Assembly (NCBI RefSeq): GCF_003591485.1
Contig: NZ_QZCF01000005.1
Coordinates: forward strand, 186,001 to 250,000
Length of the DNA stretch: 64,000 nt
Direction: 5' to 3'
From: Paenibacillus sp. 1011MAR3C5
Lineage (GTDB): Bacteria > Bacillota > Bacilli > Paenibacillales > Paenibacillaceae
Numbering within the stretch: position 1 is the stretch's first letter; the number at the start of each line of letters is the position of its first letter. Shown piece after piece: positions 52,121 to 60,822 of this stretch. The translations under genes and the position numbers were made by a program. Under the pieces are notes generated by a model. The model did not search any database, was not told where the DNA came from, and worked only from the letters and a program-made list of their open reading frames with translations.

Positions 52121-52164
52121 AAAAGGCATCCGCAGCTCCCACGGGGGAGCATGCGGATGCCTTT
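52121..52164 (-). terminator. Rho-independent terminator of the tetR-DUF3817 unit
   Basis: GGCATCCGCA...TGCGGATGCC with inner GCTCCC/GGGAGC forms a very stable stem; read on the minus strand it ends CCTTTTGTT. Confidence 0.8.
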
Positions 52165-52176
52165 ATGATCTGCGGG

Positions 52177-52464
52177 CTAGTCTCGCAGCAGCTTGCGGTC
52201 AACGACAAATGGACCAAACGGCAATACGGAAGCGGCGCAAGCGGCCGCAAACTTCCAGAATGACCAGCGATGCTTTAAGGTAACGTGAATGACGGCCAAG
52301 ATATAAAGAACAAATAAAAGGCCGTGCAAGCTGCCGACAATTGCGACCATTCCAGGGGAGTCGGCCCAATATTTGAGCGGCATGGCGATGAAAAGCAGGA
52401 TCAAGAAGGACAGCCCTTCCAATATTCCAATTACTCGTAGTCTACCGATTGCGGTTTTTAACAT
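52177..52464 (-). CDS. DUF3817 membrane protein
   Basis: A 95-residue protein with three membrane segments and the family features R-V-I-G-I-L-E-G near the start, G-S-L-H-G-L near residue 47 and, at the end, P-F-G-P-F. The start at 52464 follows CGGAGG. It is just downstream of tetR and may be in the same transcript. Function unknown. Confidence 0.88.
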   Translation of the reverse strand: MLKTAIGRLRVIGILEGLSFLILLFIAMPLKYWADSPGMVAIVGSLHGLLFVLYILAVIHVTLKHRWSFWKFAAACAASVLPFGPFVVDRKLLRD

Positions 52465-52486
52465 GTCGTACCTCCGGTTCGTCATC

Positions 52487-53131
52487 TCATGGGCTTGGTT
52501 CCCGGCGTGGCGCGAGACCGTCCCATAGCAATTGTACGATTAAGGAGGAGGTTTGTTCCACAGTTTGCAAATCGTTCACAATCTCCTTGCGGTTGCGGAC
52601 AGTCATCATCGCGGTGAATACGTGAGAGAGGAGCATCGGGTCATTGTTCTCAATCTCGCCTTCGGTCATTGCGCGTTGGAATACGCCTGAGAGCAGCCTG
52701 TGAAGCGCTTGTTCGCCATCGCGAATGCGGGCGACTTGCTCATCGGTAAGTCCCGGAGATGCTTCTCTCATCATTGACTCGAAATCGATATGGGCATTGC
52801 GCATATGGCGGCTTGCGACCTCCAGCAGACGTTCCTTCAGTGTGCCGGGACCGTTCACGATGATTGCGGTCTGGTCATGGGCGATCTTCAGTACGAAGAG
52901 AAGGCATTCTGTGAAGAGAACGGCTTTGTTGCTGAAATAATAATAAACGCTGGCTTTCGTAACGCCGCAGGCTTGCGCTACGCTCTCGAGCGATACGTTC
53001 TCGAATCCCTGTTCCATGAACAGCTGTGAAGCTGTACGCAAGATTTGTCCCATCGTTGGCGGGGTGCTGGTCGCTTTTGGACGGCCTGGTTTGCGCTTGG
53101 GCGGTGTGGGTTGCAAATGCGTATCCTCCAT
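52487..53131 (-). CDS. TetR family transcriptional regulator
   Basis: A 214-residue repressor with an N-terminal Lys/Pro/Thr-rich arm, helix-turn-helix (V-S-L-E-S-V-A-Q-A-C-G-V-T-K-A-S-V-Y-Y-Y region, about 45-65) and a C-terminal ligand domain. It is divergent from the MMPL exporter; an 18-base palindrome between them is its likely operator, so it should repress that gene and itself. Confidence 0.9.
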   Translation of the reverse strand: MEDTHLQPTPPKRKPGRPKATSTPPTMGQILRTASQLFMEQGFENVSLESVAQACGVTKASVYYYFSNKAVLFTECLLFVLKIAHDQTAIIVNGPGTLKERLLEVASRHMRNAHIDFESMMREASPGLTDEQVARIRDGEQALHRLLSGVFQRAMTEGEIENNDPMLLSHVFTAMMTVRNRKEIVNDLQTVEQTSSLIVQLLWDGLAPRREPSP

Positions 53132-53152
53132 TCAAAAAAAATACAAAACGAT

Positions 53153-53170
53153 AGGTTGATTAATTAACCT
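53153..53170. promoter_or_regulatory. TetR operator palindrome
   Basis: AGGTTGATTAATTAACCT, palindromic at all but one base pair. It covers the -35 element of the MMPL gene. Confidence 0.7.
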
Positions 53171-53185
53171 TCGGGTATATATAAT
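53156..53185 (+). promoter_or_regulatory. Promoter of MMPL gene
   Basis: TTGATT at 53156 and TATAAT at 53180, 18 bases apart; overlaps the operator. Confidence 0.6.
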
Positions 53186-53247
53186 TAATTCAGTACGTCA
53201 CTTTATTATAACGTTAAGTTGGAAGGAACGAAACGGAGGAGTAGGCA

Positions 53248-55467
53248 ATGTTCAACAAGCTGGCAACTTTTTTTGCGGGAAAATACACGAGGTGGGTCAC
53301 GATCTTGATCTGGGTTGCAGCTGCGGCTATTTTGACGATCGCGCTGCCGCCTGTCGGAGAGATGGAGAAGAACAACGCGCCTAATTTGCAGGCTGATAGC
53401 CCGTCTGTCCTGGCGGACGAGATGATCAAACAATATTTCCCAAGTGGCGCAGGCGTGCCTGCACTTATTGTATGGCATCGCGAAGGCGGTCTTACCGATG
53501 CGGATTATGCATCGATCCAGGCATTGACCAAGGAACTGGCCGATAATCCGCTGGAAGCGCAAGGAGAGCTCATCCCCTTGCACTTCATGCCGCTGACGGC
53601 TTTACAGCAATTCTCCTCAGAGGATGGCTCGACGCTTGTGCAGCCTGTCGCTTTCGCAGAGGCGACTGAGACGGAGCTGCTGAAGGAAAATATGGAGAAG
53701 ATCAAAGAATTGGCGACGGCTGCCGCAGGAGCCGATCCATTCCTGGTTCCGATTGAGGGGACAACCGAGCTTAGCGCGCGCATAAGCGGTCCGGTCGGCA
53801 TCTCCATCGACGCAACGGAGCTGTTCCAGAATGCCGACTTTGTCTTGATGGCGGCGACGGTGCTGCTGGTGCTGGTGTTGCTTCTTCTCATCTACCGTTC
53901 ACCGATTCTTGCTATTATTCCGCTTGTCGGTGTCGGATTCGCTTACGCGGTAACAAGCCCGCTGCTCGGGTGGATGGCTGGCGAAGGATGGATTACGGTG
54001 GATTCGCAGGCGATCGCGATCATGACCGTGCTGTTGTTCGGAGCGGGTACGGACTATTGCCTGTTCTTTATTACTCGATTCAGGCAAGAACTGACCAAGG
54101 AGAGCAGCCGTTCTGCGGCGCTGGTACGCGCATTCAAGGGAGCCTCGGGTGCGATTGCCATGAGCGGCTTCACGGTTGTGCTATCCTTGTTGGCGCTGCT
54201 GATTGCGAAGTATGGCGCTTATGACCGTTTTGCTGTGCCGTTCAGCCTTGCTATTCTAATCATGATGATTGCCAGCCTGACGTTAATTCCTGCGTTGATG
54301 TCGGTCATTGGCAGGAAGTCCTTCTATCCGTTCATTCCACGTACGGAGGAGATGGAGAAGGAACGAGCAGCGAAGAAAGGGCAGGCTCATGAGGTTAAGG
54401 CAAAACGCAAAACGATCAGCGACAGAGTAGGCAAGGTCGTTGTAAGCAAGCCTTGGACAGTAACGATTGCGTGCATTGCGGTACTCGGCGTTCTCGCTGC
54501 AAGCTCGACCGGCATCAAATATACGTATGATTTGCTCTCTTCCTTCCCGGAAGATATGCCGTCGCGTGAAGGCTTCACAGTTATTCAAAATAATTATGCG
54601 CCAGGCGAGCTGGCTCCTGTCACTGTAGTGGTACGCGATGGAGAAACGGCCGATCTTGCAGGCAAGCTGACTGCACTGAACGAGGTCGATCATGTTGCAG
54701 ATCCAACAGTGAGCGAGATCGATGCCGCATATTCGTCGTTCAGTGTTGTATTGAACATTAATCCATATTCGCAGGCCGCAATGGACGCGATACCCCATAT
54801 TAGAGCCGCAGCGGAGCAGGCGTTAAGCGATGCGGGCGTTGCCGCAGCGCAAGAGCAGGTATGGATCGGCGGACAGACTGCCGAGCAGTATGATACCAAG
54901 GTGCTGACCGACCGGGACAACCGGGTCATTATGCCGGTTGTGATCGGACTTATCGCCGTATTGCTGCTGTTGTACCTTAGATCCGTTACTGCAACGGTGT
55001 ATCTCATTGGCACCGTCCTGCTCTCTTATGTAGCGGCGTTAGGTCTCGGCTGGCTTATTCTTCATCATGTAATGGGTTTCGACGCGATTCAAGGCGCGAT
55101 TCCGCTCTATGCCTTCGTATTCCTCATTGCGCTTGGCGAGGACTATAACATTTTTATGATCTCCAGCATCTGGCAGAAACGAAAAACGATGCCGCTGCTG
55201 CAAGCGATCCGGGAGGGCGTAAGCGAGACAGGCAGCGTCATTACCTCGGCCGGCTTGATACTGGCAGCGACATTCGCCGTATTGGCAACTTTGCCGATTC
55301 AGGTACTCGTCCAATTCGGCCTCATTACAGCGATCGGGGTTTTAATGGACACCTTCATCGTTAGGCCGTTTCTTGTACCGGCCATTACGGCCATTTTGGG
55401 AAAACACGCTTTTTGGCCAAGCAAAGCCATACCTGCAGAAGACGCGAAGCAAGTCCAGTATAAATAA
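53248..55467 (+). CDS. MMPL/RND family transporter
   Basis: A 739-residue inner-membrane exporter with two MMPL halves, each a large external loop and about six membrane segments. The typical motif is G-T-D-Y-C-L-F in the first half and G-E-D-Y-N-I-F in the second; the Asp-Tyr pairs are the proton relay. It would export lipids or drugs in Gram-positive bacteria. The TetR neighbour suggests induction by a ligand. CGGAGGAG precedes ATG. Confidence 0.92.
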   Translation: MFNKLATFFAGKYTRWVTILIWVAAAAILTIALPPVGEMEKNNAPNLQADSPSVLADEMIKQYFPSGAGVPALIVWHREGGLTDADYASIQALTKELADNPLEAQGELIPLHFMPLTALQQFSSEDGSTLVQPVAFAEATETELLKENMEKIKELATAAAGADPFLVPIEGTTELSARISGPVGISIDATELFQNADFVLMAATVLLVLVLLLLIYRSPILAIIPLVGVGFAYAVTSPLLGWMAGEGWITVDSQAIAIMTVLLFGAGTDYCLFFITRFRQELTKESSRSAALVRAFKGASGAIAMSGFTVVLSLLALLIAKYGAYDRFAVPFSLAILIMMIASLTLIPALMSVIGRKSFYPFIPRTEEMEKERAAKKGQAHEVKAKRKTISDRVGKVVVSKPWTVTIACIAVLGVLAASSTGIKYTYDLLSSFPEDMPSREGFTVIQNNYAPGELAPVTVVVRDGETADLAGKLTALNEVDHVADPTVSEIDAAYSSFSVVLNINPYSQAAMDAIPHIRAAAEQALSDAGVAAAQEQVWIGGQTAEQYDTKVLTDRDNRVIMPVVIGLIAVLLLLYLRSVTATVYLIGTVLLSYVAALGLGWLILHHVMGFDAIQGAIPLYAFVFLIALGEDYNIFMISSIWQKRKTMPLLQAIREGVSETGSVITSAGLILAATFAVLATLPIQVLVQFGLITAIGVLMDTFIVRPFLVPAITAILGKHAFWPSKAIPAEDAKQVQYK

Positions 55468-55542
55468 GAACAGGTGCACTCCGGTGAGGCGTTGGCGATT
55501 CATATGGCCCTCATGACCTGATTTGCACCGAAGCAAAAGGAA

Positions 55543-55581
55543 GGCTCGATGCGGCAAATATGTCGCATCGGGCCGATTTTT
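55543..55581 (+). terminator. Rho-independent terminator after MMPL gene
   Basis: GGCTCGATGCG / CGCATCGGGCC stem (one mismatch), eight-base loop, then GATTTTT. Confidence 0.82.
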
Positions 55582-55615
55582 GTATGGGTGGATTTAGGAA
55601 AATGATCTTAATTAT

Positions 55616-55642
55616 TGAAACTTTTTTCTACGTTCGAACGTC
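55616..55642 (+). promoter_or_regulatory. ECF-type sigma factor promoter of TIMP-like gene
   Basis: TGAAAC followed by TTTTTT, 17 bases, then CGTC. The pattern fits sigma-M/sigma-W-like promoters. It includes a perfect palindrome ACGTTCGAACGT. Confidence 0.55.
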
Positions 55643-55686
55643 TCTCTAATAAACCGTGATGGATAGAGAAAGAGGAGGGTACACGG

Positions 55687-56268
55687 ATGAAAACAGGGAA
55701 GTTCTTATGGATAAGTATCTTGATTGCAGTGTTGCTTGGGAGCTTCGCGATCGGACCAGAGAGGGCAAGCGCTTGCAGCTGTGCGTTGCTAGGAAGCGTC
55801 AACGAAGCCAAGCAGAACAATGATGTCGTGTTTGACGGCACGGTCAAGGTTAAGAAGGAGCCAGTGCGATTGTTCTCCAAATCATCAGCTGATCCGGTAA
55901 CATGGACCTTCGAGGTTCATGAGATATGGAAGGGAAAAGTGTCGCCGACGATTGCGGTAACCTCTGCCCAGTCCAGCGCGAGCTGCGGCTATGAATTTCA
56001 GGAGGGCTCCAGGTATGTCGTCTATGCGAGAAATTCAGGTGAATCGCTGGATGTCAGCTTATGCAGTCGAACCGCCTTGCATAGCGCGGCCGGACAGGAC
56101 TTGGCCGAGCTGGGCATAGGCAGCGTGCCGCCGCAGTCACAGGCGGGACAGCATCCAGGAACTGCGAGCTCACTTTGGTGGGTGCTGTGGGTTGGTATTG
56201 CCGTCATCCTGGTTGCTGCAATTATCATCATACGTCATCGAAGGAAAAGAAGGCCGACGAGCATGTAA
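55687..56268 (+). CDS. TIMP-like (NTR-fold) surface protein with C-terminal anchor
   Basis: A 193-residue protein: signal peptide ending A-S-A before C-S-C, an NTR-like beta domain (V-F-D-G-T-V-K-V and E-I-W-K-G pattern) with Cys near 30, 32, 99 and 119, and a C-terminal membrane helix (about 165-184) with basic tail. The family name 'tissue inhibitor of metalloproteinase' is from the fold only. An ECF-type promoter upstream suggests an envelope-stress role. Confidence 0.75.
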   Translation: MKTGKFLWISILIAVLLGSFAIGPERASACSCALLGSVNEAKQNNDVVFDGTVKVKKEPVRLFSKSSADPVTWTFEVHEIWKGKVSPTIAVTSAQSSASCGYEFQEGSRYVVYARNSGESLDVSLCSRTALHSAAGQDLAELGIGSVPPQSQAGQHPGTASSLWWVLWVGIAVILVAAIIIIRHRRKRRPTSM

Positions 56269-56309
56269 GGCGAAGATGCTGTCAGCCTAAAGATAAGTTC
56301 GATCCAGGA

Positions 56310-57722
56310 TTATATAAGGAGCATGGCAACAATGGTTGTGACGACTAGACCAATGACAACCGGCTTCAAGTTGCGCCTGGCCAGCTCGAAGGGGCTAACT
56401 CCGCAGATCGCTGCGGCGGGAATGAGCGCCCACGGTACAATTGTGCCGCCGCCCACCCAGATTGCGGCGACTTGACCAAGCGCCGTTAGCGTAGCGATAC
56501 CGGAGCCGATCGCATGGCCGAACAATTGGGCGATGGAACCGGCAAGGGAGATGCCGGAGAAGCCTGAACCGTCGAGTCCTGTCACTGCGCCTACAACCGC
56601 TAACGTAATGGAGCCGATGACGCCATTGACCGGCACTTCATGCGCAAGCGCAACGCCCAGATCATTCACGATGCCGTTCGAGGCTTCAGGCAGTTTCTCA
56701 CCGAACATCGCGAAGAAGCCCGAATCACCAAGGTAGAAGAAAGCGGCAATCGGAATGACAGGCCCGAACACACGGAATCCGAACAGGAAGCCATCAATCA
56801 AATAACCAGTTGCTTTCTCCAGTCCTCTCCCGCGATGCGTCATCATCGTAATAACAAGCATAATAAGGATGGAGGTGCCGCCAATCAGTGCGGTAGCATC
56901 CCCGCCTTGCAGATTAAGGGCGAACATCGCCGCGACGTTCAGCGCATAGAGAATGGGAATGATGATAGCCAATATTCGTTTGGAAGCAACAGAAAGCATA
57001 TCGTTCTCCCTATCATCCTGCTGGACAGTTCCGCTCCCCGTGTCATTCACTGGCTCAATTAAACCGTCATTCCATCGCCCGTACCGTATATCCCGCTTCA
57101 TCAGCCAGAAGGCTGTCACCGTCGTGACAACCCCCATGACGATTACAAGCGGAATGCTGGCCTGCATTACCTCGCTCACGGGTATGCCTGCCGCAGCGGC
57201 GGTGAGATTGGGCGCGCCTTGGATAATGTAATCGCCGGATAGCGCAATTCCGTGACCGAATAGATTCATGGCCACAGCTGCTCCAAGCGCGGGCAGGCCT
57301 ACTCGAAGCGCAACAGGAAGCAGGACAGCTCCGATTAGAGCGACCGCAGGCGACGGCCAGAAGAAAAGCGATGTAACCATCATGATGAGACCGATACCCC
57401 AAAAAGCCAATGTAGGCGTTCTCATGAATTTTGCGAACGGAGCGATCATCACTTCATTAATGCCCGTTCGGATTAGAATTCGGCTCATGGCGACGATAAT
57501 GGATATAATAAGAATCGTACCGATTAATTCCTTTATGGCATAGATAAAGCTGTTAAAAATTCCGCTGATAGAGCCTTCAATTGAAGTGGTAGCCAGAATG
57601 CCGATACCTAGAATGCCTGCGATGCAGACAAGCGTGGTGTCTCTGCGCATGATCATAAACCCTATGATCGCCACTACAAATAAGAGATAAACCCAGTGAA
57701 CCGCTGCTAACTGAATAACCAT
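56310..57722 (-). CDS. Multi-spanning permease of ion-transporter type, substrate unknown
   Basis: A 470-residue membrane protein with about twelve segments. Gly/Ser/Ala-rich broken helices (G-S-G-F-S-G-I-S and G-S-G-I-A-T-L-T regions) suggest an ion-transporter (IT) superfamily carrier such as GntP-like permeases. A polar central loop is near residues 215-240. I do not recognise the exact family. It is convergent with the TIMP-like gene. Confidence 0.7.
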   Translation of the reverse strand: MVIQLAAVHWVYLLFVVAIIGFMIMRRDTTLVCIAGILGIGILATTSIEGSISGIFNSFIYAIKELIGTILIISIIVAMSRILIRTGINEVMIAPFAKFMRTPTLAFWGIGLIMMVTSLFFWPSPAVALIGAVLLPVALRVGLPALGAAVAMNLFGHGIALSGDYIIQGAPNLTAAAAGIPVSEVMQASIPLVIVMGVVTTVTAFWLMKRDIRYGRWNDGLIEPVNDTGSGTVQQDDRENDMLSVASKRILAIIIPILYALNVAAMFALNLQGGDATALIGGTSILIMLVITMMTHRGRGLEKATGYLIDGFLFGFRVFGPVIPIAAFFYLGDSGFFAMFGEKLPEASNGIVNDLGVALAHEVPVNGVIGSITLAVVGAVTGLDGSGFSGISLAGSIAQLFGHAIGSGIATLTALGQVAAIWVGGGTIVPWALIPAAAICGVSPFELARRNLKPVVIGLVVTTIVAMLLI

Positions 57723-57920
57723 ACGCGATCATCCTCCCAGCATGCAACGTAGCCAGAGTACCGGCTATCGTACTGTAATGTATGCAGGGATGGACATAGG
57801 CGTTCAACTGGACGCAGCTTGTCATGAATCCGGTTGCGCCTATAGGTAGGCTATGCTATCCTACTAACGATATGGACGAGATTCGTCTTGTACAGCCAGA
57901 TCGGAAAGGATGACCATAAA

Positions 57921-58193
57921 ATGATTACGGTGAACATCATGGATGCGGCCATGACATATTCCAAGGAAAGCGGTTATGTCGGGAGGGTGCACTTCAGTGT
58001 CGAAGGGCATACGCATGATTATGAGATTACATTGCATAGCAAGCGTGGAACGGAGTGGGGCTACGGACTTTTCTTTTTGAACCAATCCGGTAAAGAAGAG
58101 CAGCTGGAAGAGGTGGAGGACGAGCTGGAAGAGAATGACGAGTTGTTCGATCAGTTGGTGCAGGCCGCGAAGGATAAGCTGGCTCCAAAATGA
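57921..58193 (+). CDS. Small acidic conserved hypothetical protein
   Basis: A 90-residue protein, mixed beta then an acidic helix (E-E-V-E-D-E-L-E-E-N-D-E). No motif that I recognise; no signal or membrane segment. The ATG at 57921 follows AAAGGATGA; the frame from 57888 starts at a TTG without site. A terminator follows. Confidence 0.7.
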   Translation: MITVNIMDAAMTYSKESGYVGRVHFSVEGHTHDYEITLHSKRGTEWGYGLFFLNQSGKEEQLEEVEDELEENDELFDQLVQAAKDKLAPK

Positions 58194-58196
58194 TGA

Positions 58197-58238
58197 AAGC
58201 CCATGTCCGAGAAATTCGTCTCTGGACATGGGCTTCTT
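58197..58238. terminator. Bidirectional terminator
   Basis: Perfect twelve-base stem AAGCCCATGTCC / GGACATGGGCTT between two convergent genes; short T-rich ends on both strands. Confidence 0.8.
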
Positions 58239-58255
58239 CGTCCGGCGGAGTGCCG

Positions 58256-58876
58256 TTAAGCGGAATGATCAATAAATTTCTTCTTATTCTTGCTCTTGAT
58301 GTAACGGTATGCGATATAACCTGCTGCGACGACACACAATACAACCAGTATCCAAGTGCCGTATGAGGAGATTTCATTGGAGAGGTCTTGAACCTTGTCC
58401 CCGACAAAAGCGCCGAGGATAAAATAAATCAATGTCCATACAAAAGCCGAAGGGTACGCAAACAGCATGAATCGTATAAATCTCATTCGGTTAAGTCCCA
58501 TGACATAAGGGGTTACATGGCGCAAGAATGGAAAGCATAAACTGATGCTAAGCGCATAGCCGCCGTATTTCTCGCTGAGTTCTTCCGACTTCTCGAGGAA
58601 CTTCGAGATGTTTTTTTTTCGACGAAACCAGTTGGACAGCTTAGCGCCCGAGAATCGGCCGATGCTGTATCCGAACGTCATGGCTGAGCATATGCCAAGA
58701 AAAGTCATGAAGTAAGCGGGAGCTGGGGATAAAGCTCCAGCAGCGGACAGTGCGCCGCCAGTCATAACGACGGCTTCGTTCGGAATAGGCAAGCCGATCA
58801 GACCGAGGCAGAGCACAAGGAACAGAGCTACATAGCCAACCTGTTCGATAATAGACAGCAATAAGTCATAAGCCAT
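58256..58876 (-). CDS. DedA family membrane protein
   Basis: A 206-residue DedA/SNARE-associated protein with about five segments. Signatures: G-L-P-I-P-N-E near residue 28 and F-P-F-L-R-H-V-T-P-Y near 112-122 (the Arg typical of the family). DedA proteins flip undecaprenyl phosphate or phospholipids. It has a basic C-terminal tail (K-S-K-N-K-K-K). Confidence 0.92.
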   Translation of the reverse strand: MAYDLLLSIIEQVGYVALFLVLCLGLIGLPIPNEAVVMTGGALSAAGALSPAPAYFMTFLGICSAMTFGYSIGRFSGAKLSNWFRRKKNISKFLEKSEELSEKYGGYALSISLCFPFLRHVTPYVMGLNRMRFIRFMLFAYPSAFVWTLIYFILGAFVGDKVQDLSNEISSYGTWILVVLCVVAAGYIAYRYIKSKNKKKFIDHSA

Positions 58877-58992
58877 TTTAGAGACACGCTTCCTATTCTC
58901 CTATAGTTTCGTGAGTATGGGAATCTAATGTACAAGAGTACCACAAATCGGACTGATTTCATATATCACATACGCGCTCGAAATTTGAACGT

Positions 58993-59018
58993 TTCGGATT
59001 TAACTGTTCGAATTTAAC
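58993..59018. promoter_or_regulatory. Direct repeats before an activator-type promoter
   Basis: TTCGGATTTAAC at 58993 and TTCGAATTTAAC at 59007, with a partial third (TTTCGTAAC at 59021). A TATAAT box at 59051 has no good -35, so the repeats may bind an activator. Confidence 0.4.
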
Positions 59019-59097
59019 CTTTTCGTAACTTTTTCCTGTCGAAGCAACGCTATAATTAGGGTTAGCTTACGTGCAGGATGAAGGAGCGAAGGGGAAA

Positions 59098-59358
59098 ATG
59101 TTGAAATTTCAGCAGAAAGTAGCAGCACTGCGAAGCTGTGAATCCATTACATATACGATATGCTTATCGATGCTTGGCGACGAGACAGCCGCATGTGAGG
59201 CCGCGAAGCGGGTTCTCGCCGAGTTATTCCAGGATCCGGAATTTTGGAAGAGGGAAGAGCCGCAGCGTCAAAGCTACATTATGCGTCAATGCTTCGGCAT
59301 CTGTATGATTCCTAAGGGAGGCATGCGCTCGGAAGCGGCATCGACCTGCGTGTCGTAA
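59098..59358 (+). CDS. Small protein with sigma-region-2-like segment
   Basis: An 86-residue protein. The segment S-I-T-Y-T-I-C-L-S-M-L-G-D-E-T-A-A-C-E resembles the start of ECF sigma region 2 (Y-R-x-A-x-x-x-L-G-D/N), followed by A-A-K-R-V-L-A-E-L-F-Q-D-P-E-F-W, but no region 4 is present. It could be an anti-sigma-like or unrelated helical protein. AAGGAGCGAAGGGG precedes ATG 59098. It is 18 bases upstream of the exporter gene and may be co-transcribed. Confidence 0.6.
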   Translation: MLKFQQKVAALRSCESITYTICLSMLGDETAACEAAKRVLAELFQDPEFWKREEPQRQSYIMRQCFGICMIPKGGMRSEAASTCVS

Positions 59359-59376
59359 CGAAAGGACTTATACCCA

Positions 59377-60795
59377 ATGAAGGAAGAAGTAACAGAATCA
59401 TCACGCACCAAAATTACAGTCGCCTTGTTCGTGGCGACTTTTCTTGCTGCAATTGAAGGCACAATCGTCGGCACAGCCATGCCCAGCATTACAGGCGAAC
59501 TGCAAGGCGTCCAGCAATATAGCTGGATCATCTCCATTTATTTGTTGGCAACCGTTATTACGACGCCAATCTACGGCAAACTGTCGGACTTGTACGGCCG
59601 GAAGAGAATGTTTATGATTGGCGCGCTTATCTTTCTGGCGGGCTCGATGCTGTCCGGTATTGCCCAATCCATGACGGGACTGATCTGGTTTCGCGCGCTG
59701 CAAGGGCTAGGAGCAGGCGCATTAACTACGATTCCTTATACGATTATCGGCGATCTGTACCCGTTCGAGAAGCGTGCGAAGGTCCAAGGCTGGATGTCCA
59801 GCATTTGGGGGATTGCCGGCATTTCAGGACCGCTCTTAGGCGGTCTTCTTGTCGATTATGTATCCTGGAGAGCGATCTTCTACATGAACTTGCCTTTCGG
59901 GGTTGTTGCTCTTGTCTTGCTCTCTCTATTCATGAAAGAGAAGATCGAAAAGAAAAAGCGCCATATCGATTACCCGGGCATCGTTGTATTCAGCGCGGGC
60001 ATGTTCTTCTTCCTCTATGCCATGTCTCTCTTGCGGGGCGAGGGTGGAGATTCTCAAGGGGGCTGGGGAACGATGGCGCTATTTGGCCTGTCCGCCGCGC
60101 TGCTTGCATTCTTTATCTGGATTGAAAAGCGTTCGCCGGAGCCGATCATACCGCTTCAGCTATTCCGAAGCCGTCTAATCTCCATGGCGAATCTGATCAG
60201 CTTCCTGCTTTGTGTCATTAACGTAGCCGTTATCTTCTATTTGCCGTTATGGTTCCAAGGCGTATATGGCAAGACGGCTACCTATTCCGGCATTCTGATG
60301 ATTCCATTATCAATCGCTTGGCCGCTCGGCTCGATTCTGGCAGGCAATTTGATAGCCAAGACGGGACTGCGTACCTTATGTATGATCTCGGCATGCTTCT
60401 TGTTAGTAAGCAATGCGGGCTTTGCGCTGGTAGGCAGCACGTCATCCATATGGCTGCTGGTCTTCTATACCTTCCTGTCCGGCATCAGCTTTGGGCTGAC
60501 GCTGACAGCGCTGACGGTTGCGGTCACTTCCGCTGTCGGCAGGGAGCTGCGCGGCGCAGCGGTCGCCAGCAATAACTTCATCCGTACGCTGGGGCAGACC
60601 ATCGGCATTACGGTGTTCGGCCTGATGCTGCATACAGGAACGGCTAATGATATCGATCCGGGATTATTGCAAACCAGTCTGCATCATATCTTCGTCTGGG
60701 TCGCATGGCTATCGGTCGGGGTCCTGCTGCTATCCTTCATTACGCCGAAGCAGGCACAGGAAGAACCGCTCCAGGCCGGCAATCACGCATCATGA
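59377..60795 (+). CDS. EmrB/QacA-type MFS drug exporter
   Basis: A 472-residue major facilitator of the DHA2 (14-segment) group. Motif A G-K-L-S-D-L-Y-G-R-K-R near residue 68, motif C G-P-L-L-G-G-L-L near 150 and the A-L-Q-G-L-G-A-G stretch are present. It would expel toxic compounds using protons. It forms a run with the small protein before it and the hydrolase after it. Confidence 0.93.
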   Translation: MKEEVTESSRTKITVALFVATFLAAIEGTIVGTAMPSITGELQGVQQYSWIISIYLLATVITTPIYGKLSDLYGRKRMFMIGALIFLAGSMLSGIAQSMTGLIWFRALQGLGAGALTTIPYTIIGDLYPFEKRAKVQGWMSSIWGIAGISGPLLGGLLVDYVSWRAIFYMNLPFGVVALVLLSLFMKEKIEKKKRHIDYPGIVVFSAGMFFFLYAMSLLRGEGGDSQGGWGTMALFGLSAALLAFFIWIEKRSPEPIIPLQLFRSRLISMANLISFLLCVINVAVIFYLPLWFQGVYGKTATYSGILMIPLSIAWPLGSILAGNLIAKTGLRTLCMISACFLLVSNAGFALVGSTSSIWLLVFYTFLSGISFGLTLTALTVAVTSAVGRELRGAAVASNNFIRTLGQTIGITVFGLMLHTGTANDIDPGLLQTSLHHIFVWVAWLSVGVLLLSFITPKQAQEEPLQAGNHAS

Positions 60796-60822
60796 CGCTT
60801 AGCGCAGAAAGGTTAGGACGCA

